Source of the DNA: Phenylobacterium sp.
Lineage (GTDB): Bacteria > Pseudomonadota > Alphaproteobacteria > Caulobacterales > Caulobacteraceae
Length of the DNA stretch: 64,000 bases
Direction of reading: 5' to 3'
Assembly: GCF_030693625.1 (NCBI RefSeq)
Contig: NZ_JAUYAF010000063.1
Coordinates: 52,828 to 116,827 of the forward strand
Shown here: one piece after another, positions 54,653-63,422 of the stretch
Position numbering within the stretch: the first letter of the stretch is position 1
Layout of the letters: the number at the start of each line of letters is the position of its first letter
The notes under the pieces: generated by a model
The model's database searches: none
The model's input: the letters and a program-made list of their open reading frames with translations, nothing else
Told to the model about the DNA's origin: nothing
Position numbers and translations under genes: made by a program

Positions 54653-55864
54653 ATGGCTGATTTTGGCGGCGCCGATCTCGACGCCTTCCGCGCCCAGGCC
54701 AAGACCTGGCTGGCGGAGAACTTCCCCCCGTCCCTGAAGAGCCGCAGCGACATCGCCGCAGCCGAAGCTCCGGTCCCCGTCGAAGGCGACTACAAGCTCT
54801 GGAAGGAGCGCATGGGCGCCAAGGGCTGGGGTGTTCCCACCTGGCCGTCGGAATACGGCGGCGGCGGCCTGAACAGCGCCGAGGCCCGGGTGCTGCGCGA
54901 GGAGATGGCCGCGGTCGGCGCCTGGAACCCCATCGGCGGCATGGGGGTGATGATGTTTGGCCCCACCCTGCTGGAATACGGCACCGAGGAGCAGAAGCAG
55001 CGCCACATCCCGCCCATCGTCCGCGGCGAGCTACGCTGGTGCCAGGGCTATTCCGAGCCGGGCTCGGGATCTGACCTCGCGTCCCTGCAGACCAAAGCTC
55101 AGGACATGGGTGATCATTTCCTCGTAAATGGTTCAAAAATATGGACTTCTGGCGCTCAGTACGCCGACTGGTGCTTCTGCCTGACCCGCACTGATCCCTC
55201 CAAGAAGCATGAGGGGATCAGCTTCCTGCTGATCGACATGAAGACCCCGGGCGTCGAGCCGCGGCCGATCCTGCTGATCTCGGGGTCATCGCCCTTCTGC
55301 GAGACCTTCTTCACCGATGTGAAGGTGCCCAAGGAGAACCTGGTGGGGCCGCTGAACGGCGGTTGGACGGTGGGCAAGCGGCTGCTGCAGCACGAGCGCA
55401 ACGGCCTGTCAGGTGGCGGCGGCGCGCCGGCGCGGAGCAATCCGGGGGCGCTCCGCGAGATCGCCAAGAAGTACATCGGCGTCGATGCGACCGGCCGGCT
55501 GGCCGACCGCGACTTCCGCACCCGGCTGATCGAGCAGGACATGAACGCCCGCGCCTACCAGCTCACCAACGCCCGGGTGGCCCTGGAGGCGCGAAACCAG
55601 AGCGGCCCCAGTGCGGCGACCTCGATCATGAAGAACGCCTCCTCAAGCATCAATGTGAACCACGCCGAGATGGTGGTGGAGGCCATGGGTTATAACGGCC
55701 TGGCCTGGGCCGGCGACGAGTTTAGCGCCGAGGAGCTGGCCGCCGCGCGGGCCTTCCTGCGAGTGAAGTCCGGGACAATCGCCGGCGGGTCCTACGAGAT
55801 CCAGAACAACATCATCTCCAAGCGGATCCTGGGTCTGCCCGACACCAACATCCACACCTACTAG
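54653..55864 (+). CDS. Acyl-CoA dehydrogenase
   Basis: A 403-aa FAD enzyme that introduces the alpha-beta double bond into an acyl-CoA. The signature WCQGYSEPGSGSDLASLQTK is intact, with the FAD loop ITSGAQ-like KIWTSGAQYADW and the C-terminal VKSGTIAGGSYEIQNNII containing the family's catalytic region. FadE-like members with this pattern are common in steroid, branched and fatty-acid catabolism; the chain specificity is not readable. It stands alone after glcF, 94 bp downstream. Confidence 0.9.
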   Translation: MADFGGADLDAFRAQAKTWLAENFPPSLKSRSDIAAAEAPVPVEGDYKLWKERMGAKGWGVPTWPSEYGGGGLNSAEARVLREEMAAVGAWNPIGGMGVMMFGPTLLEYGTEEQKQRHIPPIVRGELRWCQGYSEPGSGSDLASLQTKAQDMGDHFLVNGSKIWTSGAQYADWCFCLTRTDPSKKHEGISFLLIDMKTPGVEPRPILLISGSSPFCETFFTDVKVPKENLVGPLNGGWTVGKRLLQHERNGLSGGGGAPARSNPGALREIAKKYIGVDATGRLADRDFRTRLIEQDMNARAYQLTNARVALEARNQSGPSAATSIMKNASSSINVNHAEMVVEAMGYNGLAWAGDEFSAEELAAARAFLRVKSGTIAGGSYEIQNNIISKRILGLPDTNIHTY

Positions 55865-55923
55865 GATTGGGCTTTCCGGCGCGTGCGGTTGACCCGCGCG
55901 CGCCCGACGCCTAAAGCGCCGCC

Positions 55924-56013
55924 ATGGCCACCTCGACCGCCAGTGCTGCGATGACCGACCTGCGGAGCGTGCTGAACGCCCGCGGCGGCCGAGGTCTGCG
56001 CGTCTTCGGATAG
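55924..56013 (+). CDS. Possible 29-codon small ORF
   Basis: An ATG-to-TAG frame in the 238-bp gap before the synthetase-like gene, encoding MTDLRSVLNARGGRGLRVFG at its end. Third positions are G/C rich. No ribosome site is obvious. It could be a leader peptide or the start of a decayed gene; I do not recognise it. Confidence 0.2.
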   Translation: MATSTASAAMTDLRSVLNARGGRGLRVFG

Positions 56014-56102
56014 ACCGCGGGACCAGGCGTGAGCCGTTCCCGGGCGCTCCGGGGACGTGAAACCACCGCCTGACATTCCCAAATCTATCTGGAGGAGCCG
56101 CC

Positions 56103-56846
56103 GTGCTTTCCCTCTACCAATCCAATGGGTTGGTCCACTGGACCGACCGTGAGATTCGCCTGCGCGACATGATGGCCGCCCACTTCGCCGCTGAGGTGTC
56201 CGCCTTCCTGACGAACGCCAACCCCGCCTGGGACATCCGCCGGGTGGAGGCGCCGCAGCTGACGCCGCGCGAGTTGGTGTCGGAGGCCTATGGGCCCGAG
56301 GACATATTCTTCATCGAGCGCCTGGGCGACGCCCAGCTGGTCCTGCGGCCGGAGACCACGCCCTCGACCTACGCCTACATGCAGCACCTGCTCAACAGTC
56401 ACGCCAGGGTGCGCATGCCCCTGTGTGTCTGGCAGTCCGGAAAGTCGTTCCGGCGCGAGCAGGACCAGGTGAGCAAGCACATGCGGCTGAAGGAGTTCTG
56501 GCAGATGGAATTCCAGTGCGCCTACACCGCCGATACCGCCAACGACTATCACGCCGCGAGCCTGGAGCCGTTGCGCGCGATGATCGAGGCCATGGTGCGC
56601 CTGCCCACGCGCATCGTGCCCTCCGACCGCCTGCCCGCCTATTCCCAGGTGACCATGGATGTGGAGGTCGACAACGGCGACAAGTGGATGGAGGTCTGCT
56701 CCATCTCCCGGCGCACCGATTTCCCGCAAGTCGCCCGCTTCCCCACCAAGGCCGGCGAAGTGCGCGAGGTGGCGGTCCTGGTGCTGGAGATCGCCATCGG
56801 CCTGGACCGCTGCGTTTATAACTGGAGCGTCGCCGACGCCCGGTAG
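56103..56846 (+). CDS. Stand-alone class II aminoacyl-tRNA synthetase core, GlyRS-like
   Basis: A 247-aa protein starting at GTG with GGAGGAG six bases upstream. It matches only the catalytic core of alpha2-type glycyl-tRNA synthetase: VLRPETTPSTYAYM (from 80) corresponds to the LRPETAQG segment, SFRREQDQVSKHMRLKEFWQ (115-134) to motif 2, WMEVCSISRRTDF (195-207) to the GlyRS substrate region, and LEIAIGLDRCVYNW (228-241) to motif 3. The anticodon-binding domain and GlyRS insertions are missing. Motif residues for ATP binding (Arg117, Glu119, Arg236) look kept, so it may still activate an amino acid, but for an acceptor other than tRNA-Gly. Neighbours give no clear pathway. Confidence 0.8.
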   Translation: MLSLYQSNGLVHWTDREIRLRDMMAAHFAAEVSAFLTNANPAWDIRRVEAPQLTPRELVSEAYGPEDIFFIERLGDAQLVLRPETTPSTYAYMQHLLNSHARVRMPLCVWQSGKSFRREQDQVSKHMRLKEFWQMEFQCAYTADTANDYHAASLEPLRAMIEAMVRLPTRIVPSDRLPAYSQVTMDVEVDNGDKWMEVCSISRRTDFPQVARFPTKAGEVREVAVLVLEIAIGLDRCVYNWSVADAR

Positions 56847-56992
56847 GCGCCCTGCCCCGGCCGGTCCGCCGGCCGGGGAAAACCTCGCCCCACTTCCCTT
56901 GGGTCAGCCCTGACAAGGCGTCCGTCTTGGCCCATTCTCCGTATCCAGAGAGCGGCGCCCGCGAGAGCGCCGCCCATACGGAGGACGACGTC

Positions 56993-58219
56993 ATGGCCAC
57001 ATCGAAACGGGCGCTCTGGGGCGCGACCCTGGCCGCCGCGCTGGTGGCCACCACGGCCCAGGCGGCGACCCTGACCGTCAACCCCGGGCCCGACGCCCAG
57101 GAGCGGCTGCAGACCGCCCTGCTGGACGCCAAGCCGGGCGACGTGGTGGCCCTCGGGGCCGGCAAATTCGACTTCACCGACGGCCTCTCCCTCGACGTCG
57201 ACAACGTCACCGTGACCGGCGCGGGTCAGGGCAAGACGGTGCTGTCCTTCGCCGGCCAGAAGGGCGCGGGCGAGGGCCTGCTCATCACCTCGGACGGTGT
57301 CACGGTGCGCGACCTGACCCTGCAGGACAGCAAGGGCGACGGCATCAAGTCCAAGGGCGCCGACCGCATCAGCTTCGTCAGCCTCACCGTGCAGTGGACC
57401 GGCGGCCCCAAGGAGACCAACGGCGCCTACGGCGTCTATCCGGTATCCTCCACCAATGTGCTGATCGACCAGGTCACGGGGCGCGGCGCCTCGGACGCCG
57501 GCATCTATGTCGGCCAGTCGAAGAACATCATCGTCCGCAACAGCCTGGCGGAGTTCAACGTCGCCGGGATCGAGATCGAGAACTCCACCGACGCCGATGT
57601 GTTCGACAATGTCGCCACCCACAACACCGGCGGCATCCTGGTGTTCGACCTGCCGGGCCTGCCGGTGATGGGCGGCCACTCCACCCGCATCTTCCGCAAC
57701 AAGGTGGTGGATAACGACAACCCGAACTTCGCGCCCAAGGGCAATATCGTGGCCAGTGTGCCGGTGGGGGTCGGGATCATGCTGATGGCCAACCGCGACG
57801 TCCACGTGTTCGACAACGACATCTCCGGCAATCAGACCAGCGCGGTGATGCTGGTGAGCTTCAGCCGCAGCTTCGACGACAAGAGCTACAACCCCCTGCC
57901 CCGGGACATCGTGGTGCGGGACAACCGGCTGGGGCGCAACGGCTGGCTGCCCGGCCTGCCCGGCGGCAAGATGCTCGCCGCGGCGACCGGCGGGTCTCTG
58001 CCTCCGATCCTCTGGGACGGCGTCACCACCTATCCCGGCTACGACGGACCCGCCCCGCGCCTCTACCTGAAGGACGGCCCGGTGCTGAACCTGAACCTTC
58101 CCAAGGCGGGCGAGGTGGAAGCCGCCAAGCCGACGGTCACCGCGACCCTCGGATCGCCAGGCCTCCCGGAGCGCGCCGCCGTGGTGCTGCCGGTCGGCCA
58201 GGACAAGCCCGCCCAATGA
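56993..58219 (+). CDS. Secreted parallel beta-helix protein of a two-gene system
   Basis: A 408-aa exported protein: signal peptide ending TTAQAATLTV, then repeated right-handed beta-helix turns (VTVTGAGQGKTVLSF, VTVRDLTLQDSKGDGIKSKG, NVLIDQVTGRGASDAGIYVG, IEIENSTDADVFDNVATHN, VHVFDNDISGNQTSAVML). It matches from memory the TIGR03805-type family, whose members regularly pair with the cytochrome-like protein encoded next. No lyase catalytic residues are recognised. GGAGG lies eight bases before the ATG at 56993, and the stop overlaps the cytochrome start (ATGA). Confidence 0.87.
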   Translation: MATSKRALWGATLAAALVATTAQAATLTVNPGPDAQERLQTALLDAKPGDVVALGAGKFDFTDGLSLDVDNVTVTGAGQGKTVLSFAGQKGAGEGLLITSDGVTVRDLTLQDSKGDGIKSKGADRISFVSLTVQWTGGPKETNGAYGVYPVSSTNVLIDQVTGRGASDAGIYVGQSKNIIVRNSLAEFNVAGIEIENSTDADVFDNVATHNTGGILVFDLPGLPVMGGHSTRIFRNKVVDNDNPNFAPKGNIVASVPVGVGIMLMANRDVHVFDNDISGNQTSAVMLVSFSRSFDDKSYNPLPRDIVVRDNRLGRNGWLPGLPGGKMLAAATGGSLPPILWDGVTTYPGYDGPAPRLYLKDGPVLNLNLPKAGEVEAAKPTVTATLGSPGLPERAAVVLPVGQDKPAQ

Positions 58220-59274
58220 TCCGTCTCGCCGCTCTGCTGGCGGCGGTCCTGTCGCTTGGGGCGGCGCCCCAGCCCGCGCCCGTGGCGCTGGACGCGCTGC
58301 TGGCCGAGGCGCCGGCGCCGACCCTCGACGCCTACCGGCTGTTCACCGACCAGGGCGCGCGGGCTCCGAACGCCGGCCTGACGCCCTATGCCCTGAACAC
58401 CCCGCTGTTCAGCGACCACTCGGAAAAGTCCCGCTTCCTGTTCCTGCCGCCGGGGACCCAGGCGACCTATGCCGCCACGGGCGCCTTCGCCTTCCCGGTG
58501 GGGGCGGCCCTGGTGAAGACCTTCGCCTATCCCGCCGACCTGCGGAAACCGGGGGATCAGGTGCGGTTCATCGAGACCCGCCTGCTGATCCACAAGCCCC
58601 GTGGCTGGGTGGCCCTGACCTATGTCTGGAACCCCGAGCAGACCCAGGCGGTGCTGAAGCGCGCCGGAGCGCGGCTGCCGGTCGCAGTGATCGACCACGC
58701 TGGCAGGCCGCTGACCATCGACTACGCGGTCCCCAACACCAACCAGTGCAAGGAGTGCCATTCCCTCTCCGGCGTGCTGGCGCCCATCGGTCCCAAGGCG
58801 CGCAACCTGAATGGCGACCTGGCCTATGGGTCGCGGCGCGAAAACCAGCTGGCCCATTGGACGAGGACGGGCCTGCTGGCCGGCGCGCCGGATCCGCACG
58901 CCGCGCCCCGCACGGCGGTCTGGAACGACCCGGCCGAGCCCCTGGCCGACCGGGCGCGCGCCTATCTCGACGCCAATTGCGGCCATTGTCACAACCCCGA
59001 GGGCATGGCGAGCAACTCCGGGCTCTTCCTGCACCTGGAGGAGACCGACCCCGCCAACCTGGGCGTCCGCCGGCGGCCGGTCGCGGCGGGGCGCGGGTCC
59101 GGCGGCCTCGAATTCGATATCGATCCGGGCCGTCCTGAAACCTCCATCCTGCTGCACCGCATGAAGTCCCGCGAACCGGGCGTGATGATGCCGGAGCTGG
59201 GCCGCTCCCTGGTGGATGAGCAAGGCGTGGCCCTGATCGCCGACTATCTGCGGAGCCTTCCGGCTTCGCGTTGA
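58216..59274 (+). CDS. SO2930/HNE_0200-family diheme c-type cytochrome
   Basis: A 352-aa exported protein with a signal peptide (LAALLAAVLSLGAAP). A large N-terminal beta-rich domain (PYALNTPLFSDHSEKSRFLF, VLTYVWN-like segments) is followed by two c-type haem sites: NQCKECHSL (Cys178, Cys181, His182) and ANCGHCHNP (Cys255, Cys258, His259). PGVMMPELGRS near the end offers a Met ligand. This is the usual partner of the beta-helix protein upstream, with which it is translationally coupled. Function of the pair is unknown; a periplasmic oxidoreductase acting on a polymer is one idea. Confidence 0.88.
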   Translation: MIRLAALLAAVLSLGAAPQPAPVALDALLAEAPAPTLDAYRLFTDQGARAPNAGLTPYALNTPLFSDHSEKSRFLFLPPGTQATYAATGAFAFPVGAALVKTFAYPADLRKPGDQVRFIETRLLIHKPRGWVALTYVWNPEQTQAVLKRAGARLPVAVIDHAGRPLTIDYAVPNTNQCKECHSLSGVLAPIGPKARNLNGDLAYGSRRENQLAHWTRTGLLAGAPDPHAAPRTAVWNDPAEPLADRARAYLDANCGHCHNPEGMASNSGLFLHLEETDPANLGVRRRPVAAGRGSGGLEFDIDPGRPETSILLHRMKSREPGVMMPELGRSLVDEQGVALIADYLRSLPASR

Positions 59275-59344
59275 CACCCAACCAGGGGACGCCTCTTGTC
59301 GCCACAGGGCGACGGCAAGAGCGCCCCAAGAGGAAACGAAGGTC

Positions 59345-60565
59345 ATGGTCTACATCCTGGGCGGCTGGCAGAGCGACTTCTCGAAGAACTGGGCGCGCGA
59401 GCAGATGGACTTCGCCGACGCCTTCGCCGAGGTGGTGGGCCAGGGCCTGGCCGCCGTGGACCTGGAGCCCAAGGACATCGACACCGGCCACGTCGGCAAC
59501 TTCGTCGGCGACCTGTTCGCCGGCCAGGGCCTGCTGGGCGGGTTCTTCGGCCTGGTCCACCCCGACTTCGACGGCATGCCCACCTCCCGCCACGAGGCGG
59601 CCTGCGCCTCGGGCAGCGTGGCGATCCTGGCGGCCACCGCCGAGATCGAGGCCGGCCGCTACGATACCACCTGCGTCATCGGCCTGGAGATGATGCGCAA
59701 TGTCTCGGGCCAGCAGGCCGCCCAGAATCTGGGCGCCGCGGCCTGGGCCGGGCACGAGTTCCAGGACGCCACCTATCTGTGGCCCAAGGCCTTCTCCGAC
59801 CTGGGCGAGGAATATGACCGACGCTGGGGCCTCAAGTACGAGCACCTGATGCGGATTGCGGAGATCAACTTCGCCAACGGGAAGAAGAACCCCAACGCTC
59901 AGACGCGGGCCTGGGCCTTCAACGACAAGAGCTTCACCGACGACGACGAGGCCAATCCGGTCGTCGAGGGGATGATCCGCAAGAACGACTGCGGCCAGGT
60001 GACCGACGGCTCAGCCGTGGTGTTCCTGGCCTCGGAAAAGGCGGCCAGGGCCTATGCCGACAAGCGCGGCCTGCCGCTGGAGAGCCTGCCGCAGATCAAG
60101 GGCTGGGGGCACCGCTCCGCCCCCATCAGCTATGACCGCAAGGTGCGCGCCAGCGCCGGCGAACCTTATGTCTTCCCGCAGGTGAAACGGGCCATCGACG
60201 AGGCGCGCGCCCGGGCCGGGATCGACGACTTGAGCCAGGTCCATGCCGTCGAGACCCACGACTGCTTCACCACCACCGAGTACATGGCCATCGAGCACCT
60301 CGGCCTGACCGCGCCGGGCGAGGCCTGGAAGGCGGTGGAGGACGGCTCCATCGAGATGGGCGGCCGCCTGCCGATCAATCCCTCCGGCGGTCTGATCGGC
60401 GGCGGCCATCCGGTGGGCGCCACCGGTGTCCGCATGACGCTGGACGCCTACAAGCAGGTGACCGGCACGGCCGGCGACTATCAGGTGGAGGGCGCCCGGA
60501 CGGTCCAGACCCTGAACATCGGTGGCTCCACCACCACCACGGTCAGCCTGGTCGTCGGCCTGTGA
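59345..60565 (+). CDS. Thiolase-family acetyl-CoA acetyltransferase (SCP-x type)
   Basis: A 406-aa thiolase. The nucleophile lies in HEAACASGS (Cys87), the second catalytic region in ETHDCFTTTEYMAIE, and the C-terminal glycine loop in GGLIGGGHPVGATGVR. The HDCFT motif in place of NEAF marks the SCP-x/lipid-transfer branch, often acting on branched or sterol-like acyl-CoAs. Its stop overlaps the GTG of the SnoaL-like gene. Confidence 0.9.
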   Translation: MVYILGGWQSDFSKNWAREQMDFADAFAEVVGQGLAAVDLEPKDIDTGHVGNFVGDLFAGQGLLGGFFGLVHPDFDGMPTSRHEAACASGSVAILAATAEIEAGRYDTTCVIGLEMMRNVSGQQAAQNLGAAAWAGHEFQDATYLWPKAFSDLGEEYDRRWGLKYEHLMRIAEINFANGKKNPNAQTRAWAFNDKSFTDDDEANPVVEGMIRKNDCGQVTDGSAVVFLASEKAARAYADKRGLPLESLPQIKGWGHRSAPISYDRKVRASAGEPYVFPQVKRAIDEARARAGIDDLSQVHAVETHDCFTTTEYMAIEHLGLTAPGEAWKAVEDGSIEMGGRLPINPSGGLIGGGHPVGATGVRMTLDAYKQVTGTAGDYQVEGARTVQTLNIGGSTTTTVSLVVGL

Positions 60566-60990
60566 GCCCAAAGCTCGCGCTGATGAAGGCCCTGATCGCG
60601 GACTGGACCCGGGGCGACATCGACGCCGTGTTGGCGCGCATGACCGACGACGTGGTCTGGCACTACGCCGCCGCCGTCGCCCCGCCCCTCATCGGCAAGG
60701 TCAAGGCGCGCAGGTTCCTGGAGCGCTTCAAGGGCGAGATCGCGCAGGTGCGCTGGCGGATGTTCGACCACGCTGAGAGCGGCGACCGCCTGTTCGCGGA
60801 AGGCGTCGACGAGTATGTGGCCAAGGACGGCGCCGTCGTGGCCGCGCCCTACGCCGCCGTGATCGAATTCCGTGGCGATCTGATCTGCGGCTGGCGCGAC
60901 TATGTCGATATCGGCGTCATCGAGGCCCAGAAGGCGGGGGAGCCGCGCAGCGCCTGGCTCACCGCCCTCATCGACCGCCCGGCCCTGTGA
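60562..60990 (+). CDS. SnoaL-like / NTF2-fold protein
   Basis: A 142-aa protein starting at GTG, overlapping the thiolase stop (GTGA). The pattern MKALIADWTRGDIDAVLARM, VVWHYAAAVAPPLIGK and C-terminal FRGDLICGWRDYVDIG fits the SnoaL/limonene-epoxide-hydrolase-like group. Reaction unknown; co-translation with a thiolase suggests work on an acyl-CoA or lipid pathway. Confidence 0.82.
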   Translation: MSPKLALMKALIADWTRGDIDAVLARMTDDVVWHYAAAVAPPLIGKVKARRFLERFKGEIAQVRWRMFDHAESGDRLFAEGVDEYVAKDGAVVAAPYAAVIEFRGDLICGWRDYVDIGVIEAQKAGEPRSAWLTALIDRPAL

Positions 60991-61004
60991 GTTAGAGGAC
61001 ACCC

Positions 61005-61808
61005 ATGGAAATCGCTCAACTGCTGCTGCTGAACGCCGGGGTCTCCGTCGCCCTGTTCATCGCGCTGTGGCTCTATTCGATCCGCATCCAGGACCCGAGC
61101 TTCATCGACAGCTGGTGGCCGCTCGGCATGGTGGTCATGGCCTGGACCAGCTACCTGATCACCGGCGGACGCGGGCCGCACGCGGCCCTTCTGACCGGGC
61201 TCTGCGCCATCTGGGGCATGAGGCTGGGGGTCTATCTGCTCTGGCGCTGGCGCAAGCATGGCGCGGACCGCCGCTACGCCACCATGATGGGCAAGGCCAA
61301 GCTGGAGCGCGGCTGGGACTATCCGAAGGCCTCCCTGCTGCTGGTCTTCGCCCTGCAGATGCCGTTGCAGTTCATCGTCTGCCTACCGGTGCAACTGGGC
61401 CAGATCCAAGCCACCACCGACCTGGGCGCCCTGGCCTGGGCCGGCGTCGCCCTCGCCGTGGTGGGCATAGCCTTCGAGAGCGTCGGCGACTGGCAGCTCG
61501 TCCGGTTCAAGGCCGACCCCGCCAACAACGGCAAGGTGCTGGACACCGGCCTCTGGCGCTACACCCGCCACCCCAACTATTTCGGCGACGCCTGCGCTTG
61601 GTGGGGCCTGTGGCTGATCGCCGCCGACACCGGCCTGGTGGGGGCCGCCTCCATCGTCGGCCCGGTGCTGATCACCTTCCTGCTCACCAAGTGGAGCGGT
61701 GTGCCGACGGTCGAGGGCCGCATGCGCCGCAAGCGCCCGGACTACGAGGCCTATGTGGCCCGGACCTCGGGCTTCGTGCCGATGCCGCCGAAGAAGGTTG
61801 TCTCCTAG
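61005..61808 (+). CDS. DUF1295 / steroid 5-alpha-reductase-like membrane protein
   Basis: A 267-aa integral membrane protein of the DUF1295 family. Conserved parts are DPSFIDSWWPLGMVVMAW, WGMRLGVYLLWRWRKHG, FESVGDWQLVRFKADPANNG and GLWRYTRHPNYFGDACAWWG, the NADPH-binding region shared with sterol and isoprenylcysteine-type enzymes. It follows the SnoaL-like gene by 14 bases, probably one transcript from the thiolase. Its last codons enter a palindromic repeat. Confidence 0.88.
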   Translation: MEIAQLLLLNAGVSVALFIALWLYSIRIQDPSFIDSWWPLGMVVMAWTSYLITGGRGPHAALLTGLCAIWGMRLGVYLLWRWRKHGADRRYATMMGKAKLERGWDYPKASLLLVFALQMPLQFIVCLPVQLGQIQATTDLGALAWAGVALAVVGIAFESVGDWQLVRFKADPANNGKVLDTGLWRYTRHPNYFGDACAWWGLWLIAADTGLVGAASIVGPVLITFLLTKWSGVPTVEGRMRRKRPDYEAYVARTSGFVPMPPKKVVS

Positions 61809-61858
61809 AGCATGTCAGGCGCAAGTGGGCGCCGGTTCGCCGCCCGGACATGCTCTAG
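61805..61858. repeat. Palindrome CTAGAGCATGTC / GACATGCTCTAG
   Basis: A perfect 12-bp inverted repeat with a 30-bp centre, covering the DUF1295 stop codon. Elements with AGAGCATGTC ends are scattered in many alphaproteobacterial genomes; this one lies between convergent genes. Confidence 0.75.
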
Positions 61859-61869
61859 ATTCAAGAAGA

Positions 61870-61922
61870 TAGACCCTCTTTTGTCCGATCAGGTTGATTC
61901 AACCTGATCCGGAAAGGGTCTA
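61870..61922. repeat. Palindrome TAGACCCT / AGGGTCTA with inner ATCAGGTT stem
   Basis: Nested dyads: outer TAGACCCT (61870-61877) / AGGGTCTA (61915-61922), inner ATCAGGTT (61888-61895) / AACCTGAT (61901-61908). It overlaps the stop of the carotenoid oxygenase gene and is only 12 bp from the previous palindrome. Confidence 0.72.
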
Positions 61923-63377
61923 GGCGCTGAGCATATCCCGTGGCGCCCAGACCGCGTGGGTGCCGCTGCACAGCTTGTGCGGCAGGCGGATCCGGCAGAC
62001 CGGACCGGCGGCGATATCCTTGGCGTCCAGCAGGATGCACTCCGACGTGCCGGCGTTCTCGTCGGTGAGGAAGCTCACCAGGTAGCCGTCGTCCTCGTCC
62101 ACCGCGCCCACCCGCGGGCAGAAGGGCGCCTCGCTGGCATAGACGCCCTCGGGCAGGATGAACTCGCTGCTCTCGCCGGTTTCCAGGTCGTGCTTCACGA
62201 AGCCGCGGAACAGGAACCAGCCCACCTCGGCCACAGTGGAATAGGCGTAGCGGTACTTCCGTCCGGCGTAGCGGGCGTTGATCATACCGAATTCCAGGAT
62301 GCGATCATCGAGGTGGCCCTCGGTGGTCTCGCCGGTCTTCAGGTTGAAGCGCCAGCGGTGCAGCTTGGGCTTGAACCGCGACTCGTCGAGATAGGCCATC
62401 ATGTGCTCGAAGCCGGGAGGCGCGTCCTTGTTCGGCTCCGGGGTCGGGTCCTCCTGGAAGTAGCCGTCCAGCACGATCTCATCGCCCTCCTCATAGGCGT
62501 TCAGCCAGTGTAGGACGTAGGTCGGCGCGGCCTCGAACCAGCGGATCTCGCCACCGTGCCGCGGGACGATGGCGAAGCGCGAGGGGATGCCCTCGTGCAG
62601 CCGCACCGCGTGGATGTTCCGCTCCAGCAGCTTGGCGTCCCAGAACACCGGCAGATCGTTGAGGATCGAATAGTTGGTGGTGAAGGCCATGTCGTGCGGC
62701 AGGCGCGGGCCGGGCAACGGGATAGGGATATAGGTCTTCAGCCGGTTGTCGGGTCCGACCACGCCATAGTGCATGTAGGGGGCGTGCTTGGAGTAGTTGA
62801 AGAACATCAGCTCGCCGGTGGCCTCGTCCACCTTGGGATGGGCGCTGACGCCGTCGATAGGCACCCAGCTCTCCAGGCCCTCCTGCTCCAAGGTCAGGGG
62901 ATCGAGGCGGTAGCCCTCCCCGCACTGATAGAAGGTCGACAGCGCCTTGCCGGCGTGGACCACGACATCGGTGGAGGATGAGTCCTTCAGGAAGCCGTGC
63001 GCGCCCCAACCCGGACGCTTGGCCAGTTGGACGGGGTCGGCCAGGCCGCCCCAGAGCGAACCGGCGGCCTCCTGCTCGGCCTCGAAGCCACGGGTGCGGA
63101 CGAAACGGTTGCGGTAGCTGGCCTGGCCGTTCCGGAACTCGATCTGGTGGATCATCCCGTCGCCATCGAAGGGATGGAAGCGGCCCAGCGGCTGCTGCAC
63201 CTGGTTCTCGGTATTGCGCAGGTACACGCCATCGAGGTCGGGGGGGATGGCGCCGTGGGTCACCTCCAGGTCGGTGGCGTTGACCTCCTCGTGCAACGGG
63301 GTCCAGGCCCCGTTGAGATAGGGATGGTTGCTGGGCAGCAGGCTGGTGACGACAGGCGGAAGCCGTTCGACCTTCAT
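61920..63377 (-). CDS. Carotenoid oxygenase (RPE65/CCD family)
   Basis: A 485-aa non-haem iron dioxygenase that cleaves carotenoids or related stilbene-like alkenes. Family blocks are YLRNTENQVQQPLGRFHPFD with FDGDGMIHQIEF, VSAHPKVDEATGELMFFNYS (His ligand), DMAFTTNYSILNDLPVFWD, FAIVPRHGG, and C-terminal RIRLPHKLCSGTHAVW. The ATG at 63377 has GAGGA about ten bases upstream; an ATG at 63422 with no ribosome site is the alternative. No other carotenoid genes are in the window. Confidence 0.88.
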   Translation of the reverse strand: MKVERLPPVVTSLLPSNHPYLNGAWTPLHEEVNATDLEVTHGAIPPDLDGVYLRNTENQVQQPLGRFHPFDGDGMIHQIEFRNGQASYRNRFVRTRGFEAEQEAAGSLWGGLADPVQLAKRPGWGAHGFLKDSSSTDVVVHAGKALSTFYQCGEGYRLDPLTLEQEGLESWVPIDGVSAHPKVDEATGELMFFNYSKHAPYMHYGVVGPDNRLKTYIPIPLPGPRLPHDMAFTTNYSILNDLPVFWDAKLLERNIHAVRLHEGIPSRFAIVPRHGGEIRWFEAAPTYVLHWLNAYEEGDEIVLDGYFQEDPTPEPNKDAPPGFEHMMAYLDESRFKPKLHRWRFNLKTGETTEGHLDDRILEFGMINARYAGRKYRYAYSTVAEVGWFLFRGFVKHDLETGESSEFILPEGVYASEAPFCPRVGAVDEDDGYLVSFLTDENAGTSECILLDAKDIAAGPVCRIRLPHKLCSGTHAVWAPRDMLSA

Positions 63378-63422
63378 GGATTGCGCGTCCTCGGTTGCGG
63401 GGCCCTTCTGAGACGGGGCCAT

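Noticed and set aside
52498-54753. 751-codon minus-strand frame
   Set aside because: It lies antisense to glcE and glcF, which have complete iron-sulfur and FAD motifs; composition is that of a shadow frame.
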